Part shown: positions 7,813-10,063 of the stretch, piece by piece
How the letters are laid out: each line of letters starts with the position of its first letter
Numbering within the stretch: the stretch's first letter is position 1
Source of the DNA: Bacillota bacterium
Lineage (GTDB): Bacteria; Bacillota; Clostridia; Lachnospirales; Lachnospiraceae
Direction: 5' to 3'
Assembly (NCBI GenBank): GCA_023437885.1
Contig: JAEZFH010000146.1
Span: forward strand, 1-10,063
Length of the DNA: 10,063 nucleotides
Notes under the pieces: model-generated
Database searches by the model: none
Seen by the model: the letters and a program-made list of their open reading frames with translations, nothing else
Told to the model about the DNA's origin: nothing
Made by a program: the position numbers and the translations under genes

Positions 7813-8979
7813 TTATCTTAAGAGCTGGAGAACGCCTTGTGGTTGCTGATTAGCTTGTGCTAACATAGCTTGAGCTGCTTGAGAAAGGATGTTATTCTTT
7901 TGGAAGTTCATCATTTCTTTCGCCATATCCACATCACGGATACGGGACTCAGCAGCGGTCAAGTTCTCACTTGAAGTACCCAAGTTGTTAATTGTGTGCT
8001 CTAAGCGGTTTTGTACGGCACCAAGTTTGGATCTTTCAGACGATACAAGCTCAATTGCATTATTAATACTTGTAACTGCAGCTGTTGCATTTTGGTAATC
8101 AGATACATCTAAAGCATCGCCTGCACTCGATCGAACACCAAGAGATTCCGCTTTCATGTCGTTAATGCCGATAAGGATATTCTGTCCGCTGTTGGCCCCA
8201 ATCTGCATAGAGAGTGATTTGCTTGCATCAGCTACTTCAGCTTCGTATTTACGAATACTTATCGTAATGCTTTCGCCGACCTTCAGATTATCGAGACCGC
8301 CAGTAACCACCAGACTTGTTCCATTGATCGTCAATGTAGACAGAGCACCCCCACTGAGAGCAGCGGTCAAGTTATTAGGATCACCAATAGTGAAATCACT
8401 AGCGGTAATTACCGAACTATCACTTGTACGGGTAATAACGATAGTACCCGTTGCACTAATGTTAGAACCAGCAGCAGCAGCGGTATTCGTAACACCAATG
8501 GTAGCTTGGGTGTTTAATTGTACAGTAACCTTACCTGTAATTGCATCACGTAAGCCTTCTTTAGATCCATCAAGCAGCTTTTGCGTATTGAACTCTGTGG
8601 TGTTGGCAATACGGTCAATCTCATCCGTCAGCTGGTTAATTTCCTTTTGGATCTCATCACGGTCAGAAGTGGAGTTGGTGTCATTGGAAGCTTGAACAGC
8701 CAGCTCGCGCATCCGTTGGAGAATGCTGTGGGTTTCGTTCAAGGCACCTTCAGCTGTTTGAATGAGGGAGATGGAGTCTTGAGCATTTCTTCCCGCTTGA
8801 TCCAAGCCACGGATTTGACCGCGCATTTTTTCGGAGATAGCCAGACCTGCAGCATCGTCACCGGCACGGTTGATGCGGAGGCCGGAAGAAAGCTTTTCCA
8901 GGGATTTAGCATTATTGCTGTTGTTGACGGTCAGCTGACGATAAGTATTGAGAGCCGACATGTTGTGGTTGATAATCAT
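7813..8979 (-). CDS. fliC: Flagellin, main filament subunit
   Basis: A 388-residue flagellin. The N-terminal D0/D1 domain (1 to about 140) shows MIINHNMSALNTYRQL, SSGLRINRAGDDAAGLAISE (31-50) and the helical MRELAVQASNDTNS region. The C-terminal D1/D0 domain (about 250-388) ends in the typical RIRDVDMAKEMMNFQ...QANQQPQGVLQLLR pattern. Between them, residues 145-246 form a short variable domain with 29 Ser/Thr, a likely target for O-glycosylation by the adjacent Maf. There is no Cys or Trp, as is common in flagellins. The protein is exported by the flagellar type III system, so no signal peptide is expected. Translation starts at ATG 8979 behind a strong AAGGAGG ten bases upstream; that site overlaps a CsrA-like element. 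The gene has its own sigma-28 promoter and is followed by a large hairpin. It could equally be named hag. Confidence 0.97.
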   Translation of the reverse strand: MIINHNMSALNTYRQLTVNNSNNAKSLEKLSSGLRINRAGDDAAGLAISEKMRGQIRGLDQAGRNAQDSISLIQTAEGALNETHSILQRMRELAVQASNDTNSTSDRDEIQKEINQLTDEIDRIANTTEFNTQKLLDGSKEGLRDAITGKVTVQLNTQATIGVTNTAAAAGSNISATGTIVITRTSDSSVITASDFTIGDPNNLTAALSGGALSTLTINGTSLVVTGGLDNLKVGESITISIRKYEAEVADASKSLSMQIGANSGQNILIGINDMKAESLGVRSSAGDALDVSDYQNATAAVTSINNAIELVSSERSKLGAVQNRLEHTINNLGTSSENLTAAESRIRDVDMAKEMMNFQKNNILSQAAQAMLAQANQQPQGVLQLLR

Positions 8980-8989
8980 TAGTTTTATT

Positions 8990-9020
8990 CCTCCTTGATT
9001 TGGATGCCGAGCATCCTTGC
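8990..9020 (-). promoter_or_regulatory. Two CsrA-like GGA sites in the fliC leader, one covering the Shine-Dalgarno
   Basis: On the minus strand, bases 9020-9011 read GCAAGGATGC, which matches the CARGGAUG core of the CsrA consensus. Bases 8997-8990 read CAAGGAGG, combining the ribosome binding site with a second CARGGA element. The two GGA triplets are 22 bases apart, within the range that one CsrA dimer can bridge. The distal site also forms a 6-bp hairpin (9002-9007 with 9011-9016, 3-base loop). This resembles the two-site arrangement known for B. subtilis hag mRNA. Binding itself is inferred; csrA and fliW lie 1-1.1 kb upstream. Confidence 0.6.
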
Positions 9021-9040
9021 CCGTGCATTTTCAATAGAGC

Positions 9041-9059
9041 GGGTATAGAGCCTCTACCC
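9041..9059 (-). other. Small hairpin in the fliC leader
   Basis: GGGTA (9041-9045) and TACCC (9055-9059) can pair in the leader RNA around a 9-base loop that itself contains complementary GAG/CTC bases; an alternative register pairs TAGAG with CTCTA. It lies between the promoter and the CsrA-like sites. It may help shape or stabilise the leader; no function can be assigned. Confidence 0.35.
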
Positions 9060-9105
9060 TCCGGCCGGTGCAGGGAGAAGGATCTAATTTTCCTGCTTAC
9101 TATTT

Positions 9106-9133
9106 ATATCGGTAGATTCGCAGGTATTCCTTA
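9106..9133 (-). promoter_or_regulatory. Sigma-28/SigD-type promoter of fliC
   Basis: On the minus strand a -10 element ACCGATAT (9113-9106) is preceded by TAAG (9133-9130) with 16 bases between them. The SigD consensus is TAAA-N14-16-GCCGATAT, so the -10 is one base off and the -35 has G for its last A. Transcription should start near 9099, giving a leader of about 120 bases before the fliC ATG. The same TAAG variant occurs in the flaG promoter, which supports both calls. Confidence 0.72.
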
Positions 9134-9137
9134 GTGC

Positions 9138-9154
9138 GATTATGGCTAATAATC
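9138..9154. promoter_or_regulatory. Inverted repeat next to the fliC -35 element, possible operator
   Basis: GATTAT (9138-9143) and ATAATC (9149-9154) form a perfect 6-bp dyad with a 5-base spacer, beginning four bases upstream of the fliC -35 element. The position suits an activator or repressor site. The arms are AT-rich and short, so chance is possible. Further upstream (9160-9197) the minus strand is A-rich, including a run of ten A at 9197-9188, which may act as an UP-like element or simply bend the DNA. Confidence 0.3.
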
Positions 9155-9233
9155 CGTCTTTTTTGTTTGTTTTACTCGCTATATCTCTTTTTTTTTTGAT
9201 ATTAAGCTATTGTCTACAAATCTTTAATTTATT

Positions 9234-9632
9234 TCACACTCTCTTATCCAAAAGCACCCCCACATAATCCCGGATCGCGGCCAGCATATCCAGTAGCTCA
9301 TGGGGTGGGAATTCCTTGATAACCTGGTCCTTCTTTATATCAATGAATTTAACCATCAACCGCTGGGTTCCTTCATGAAGCTCAAATCGCAAATCAGCGT
9401 TGACCTTGACCATAAATTTATTGAGATGTTCGGTCAAGTCGTAAACATCCTCACGGGTCAGCTCTTCTTTACCCTTATCCTCAGACTGTGATTGGTTTTT
9501 CCCGGCTTCCGGTTTATTGGCCGCTATGAGCTTATTCATTGACAGTTCATCAGGCTTTGCCACCTCCGGATTGGATAGATAATTGTTCGTATTCACTTGT
9601 ACCGGCACTTGTCTTGCTGCAGCAACATCCAT
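9234..9632 (-). CDS. flaG: FlaG family protein, flagellar filament-associated
   Basis: A 132-residue protein. The first 55 or so residues are polar and probably disordered (many Asn, Lys, Ser, Glu). The FlaG domain spans about 62-130: helix DLTEHLNKFMVKVNADL, then LRFELHEGTQRLMVKFID (77-94), KDQVIKEFPPHELLDMLAAI (97-116) and a final GVLLDKRV. These correspond to the family pattern of a hydrophobic strand, V-[IV]-x-x-[IF]-P-P and a closing hydrophobic helix. FlaG proteins are linked to filament length and are often encoded beside flagellin and fliD. The biochemical role is not settled. The ATG at 9632 has AAGGGG seven bases upstream and sits behind its own SigD promoter. The fliC promoter follows 100 bp after its stop. 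No fliD or fliS follows in this window. Confidence 0.88.
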   Translation of the reverse strand: MDVAAARQVPVQVNTNNYLSNPEVAKPDELSMNKLIAANKPEAGKNQSQSEDKGKEELTREDVYDLTEHLNKFMVKVNADLRFELHEGTQRLMVKFIDIKKDQVIKEFPPHELLDMLAAIRDYVGVLLDKRV

Positions 9633-9672
9633 ATGACCACCCCTTCCCCTTATTACATTATTCTTATATAGA

Positions 9673-9699
9673 TTATCGGCAAAACAAGAATAATACTTA
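9673..9699 (-). promoter_or_regulatory. Sigma-28/SigD promoter of flaG
   Basis: On the minus strand TAAG (9699-9696) is followed by exactly 15 bases and then GCCGATAA (9680-9673), a perfect match to the sigma-28 -10 consensus at the ideal spacing. Transcription should start near 9666, giving a leader of about 34 bases for flaG. The -35 element touches the foot of the csrA terminator stem, so the two signals are packed end to end. Confidence 0.83.
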
Positions 9700-9735
9700 A
9701 GAGGGGAAATCAGGCAATTGACTGATTCCCCTCTT
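9699..9735 (-). terminator. Hairpin terminator after csrA
   Basis: AAGAGGGGAAATCAG (9699-9713) pairs with CTGATTCCCCTCTT (9722-9735), with one bulged A and an 8-base loop. It lies six bases after the csrA stop codon. On the minus strand the stem is followed by a short U-rich stretch (CUUAAGUAUUAUU), giving a moderate terminator. On the plus strand the T tracts are better, so it may work in both directions. Confidence 0.75.
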
Positions 9736-9740
9736 TTAGT

Positions 9741-9974
9741 CTATTTTTTGATATGAAACTCCTTTAAAGCAGTCAGTTCTGTCAGATCCATGGGAACGGC
9801 GGCCTCTTTATTCTCCGCCGCGATGGCATCGTAGATTTCACCCCGGTAGATTTTGATCTCTTTCGGGGCATCAATGGTGAGGCGGATACTGTCCCCCTTA
9901 ATAGCGACGACAGTGACGACGATATTATCGCCGATCACGATGCGCTCTCCTGCTTTACGGGTGAGTGCCAGCAT
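9741..9974 (-). CDS. csrA: CsrA, carbon storage / translational regulator
   Basis: A 77-residue CsrA with the full family pattern: MLALTRKAGERIVIGDNI (1-18), the central GDSIRLTIDAPKEIKIYRGEIYD (27-49) and a C-terminal helix with an extended tail, as usual in Firmicutes. The RNA-contacting residues Leu4, Arg6 and Arg44 are all present. CsrA acts as a dimer that binds GGA motifs in leader RNAs. In Bacillus it blocks translation of flagellin mRNA and is sequestered by FliW. Here the fliC leader has two suitable GGA sites, making the same circuit likely. The SD AAGGAGG lies eight bases before the ATG, inside the last codons of fliW. The csrA start follows the fliW stop by one base, so the two are translationally coupled. 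A terminator follows. Confidence 0.96.
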   Translation of the reverse strand: MLALTRKAGERIVIGDNIVVTVVAIKGDSIRLTIDAPKEIKIYRGEIYDAIAAENKEAAVPMDLTELTALKEFHIKK

Positions 9975-9975
9975 T

Positions 9976-10063
9976 TTACTCGCCTCCTTCAGAAGTTCCC
10001 CGAGCTTGGGCCTCAGGGAAAAGCTTGTGGCGGATGGAATACTCCGTTTTATCCAGGATAATC
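9976..10063 (-). CDS. fliW: FliW, flagellar assembly factor and CsrA antagonist; C-terminal end only
   Basis: Only the last 28 codons and the TAA stop (9976-9978) are inside the window. The readable tail starts IILDKTEYSIRHKLF, which fits the C-terminus of FliW proteins (a Leu-Asp then Tyr-Ser-x-Arg-His pattern), followed by a short hydrophilic tail. Its position one base ahead of csrA is the standard FliW-CsrA arrangement. FliW binds free flagellin and CsrA in turn, so flagellin export adjusts flagellin translation. The call rests on the tail sequence plus synteny. The frame is too short to check the main domain. Confidence 0.8.
   Translation of the reverse strand, partial: IILDKTEYSIRHKLFPEAQARGTSEGGE

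Noticed and set aside
8156..8982. Long plus-strand open frames (179 and 133 codons) opposite fliC
   Set aside because: They are antisense to a certain flagellin gene, have no ribosome site or recognisable domain, and the bias comes from the codon use of fliC.
9061..9068. CCGGCCGG palindrome in the fliC leader
   Set aside because: It is only 8 bp with no loop, so it cannot form a useful hairpin alone and is compatible with chance.
9148..9174. Alternative fliC promoter with TAAA at 9174-9171
   Set aside because: Fifteen bases downstream lies GGATTATT, which matches the sigma-28 -10 at only two positions; the ACCGATAT further downstream is far better.
1..10063. Mobile elements, CRISPR arrays, tRNA genes or phage genes
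   Set aside because: No transposase or integrase frames, no spaced direct repeats, and no tRNA-like cloverleaf were seen.

Overview
The window looks like a flagellin and flagellin-glycosylation locus from a motile, low-to-moderate GC member of the Firmicutes, most likely a clostridial lineage. The basis is the fliW-csrA pair beside flagellin, strong AGGAGG-type ribosome binding sites, the CsrA-controlled style of the flagellin leader, and sigma-28/SigD promoters. I cannot name a genus from the sequence alone. Every gene I can support lies on the minus strand, so transcription runs from high to low coordinates. The plus-strand open frames are antisense shadows.

Right end (about 10063 to 8980), flagellin control and filament genes: the tail of fliW, csrA, a bidirectional-looking terminator, a near-perfect SigD promoter, flaG, a 254-bp intergenic region with a second SigD promoter and a structured flagellin leader, and then the flagellin gene fliC. 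The leader has two CsrA-like GGA sites, one of them on the Shine-Dalgarno sequence. The genes for the regulator (CsrA), its antagonist (FliW) and the likely target mRNA therefore sit side by side.

Middle (7813 to 5909): fliC ends in a very stable 17-bp perfect hairpin without a real U tract. It is followed by a 602-residue Maf/DUF115 (MptE-like) protein, the family that transfers nonulosonic acids onto flagellin. I see no obvious promoter for it, so read-through from fliC is likely.

Left half (5807 to 1), nonulosonic acid synthesis: legB (4,6-dehydratase), legC (PLP aminotransferase), ptmE (CBS plus sugar-nucleotide transferase), legH/neuD-like acetyltransferase, legI (NeuB-family synthase) and legG (NeuC-family 2-epimerase, cut by the window edge). 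In this order they supply almost all steps from a nucleotide-activated GlcNAc to N,N'-diacetyllegionaminic acid. The presence of a PtmE-type enzyme suggests the GDP-sugar route known from Campylobacter. Only the CMP-activating enzyme (LegF/NeuA type) and the GlcN-phosphate supply genes (PtmA, PtmF, PgmL) are not seen; they may lie beyond position 1.

Together the genes form one pathway: FliW/CsrA set flagellin output, the leg genes make the sugar, and Maf attaches it to flagellin before export. I found no tRNA, rRNA, CRISPR array, insertion sequence or attachment site. The individual families are all known. The most interesting points are the regulatory layout of the flaG/fliC region and the hairpin that separates fliC from the glycosylation block.
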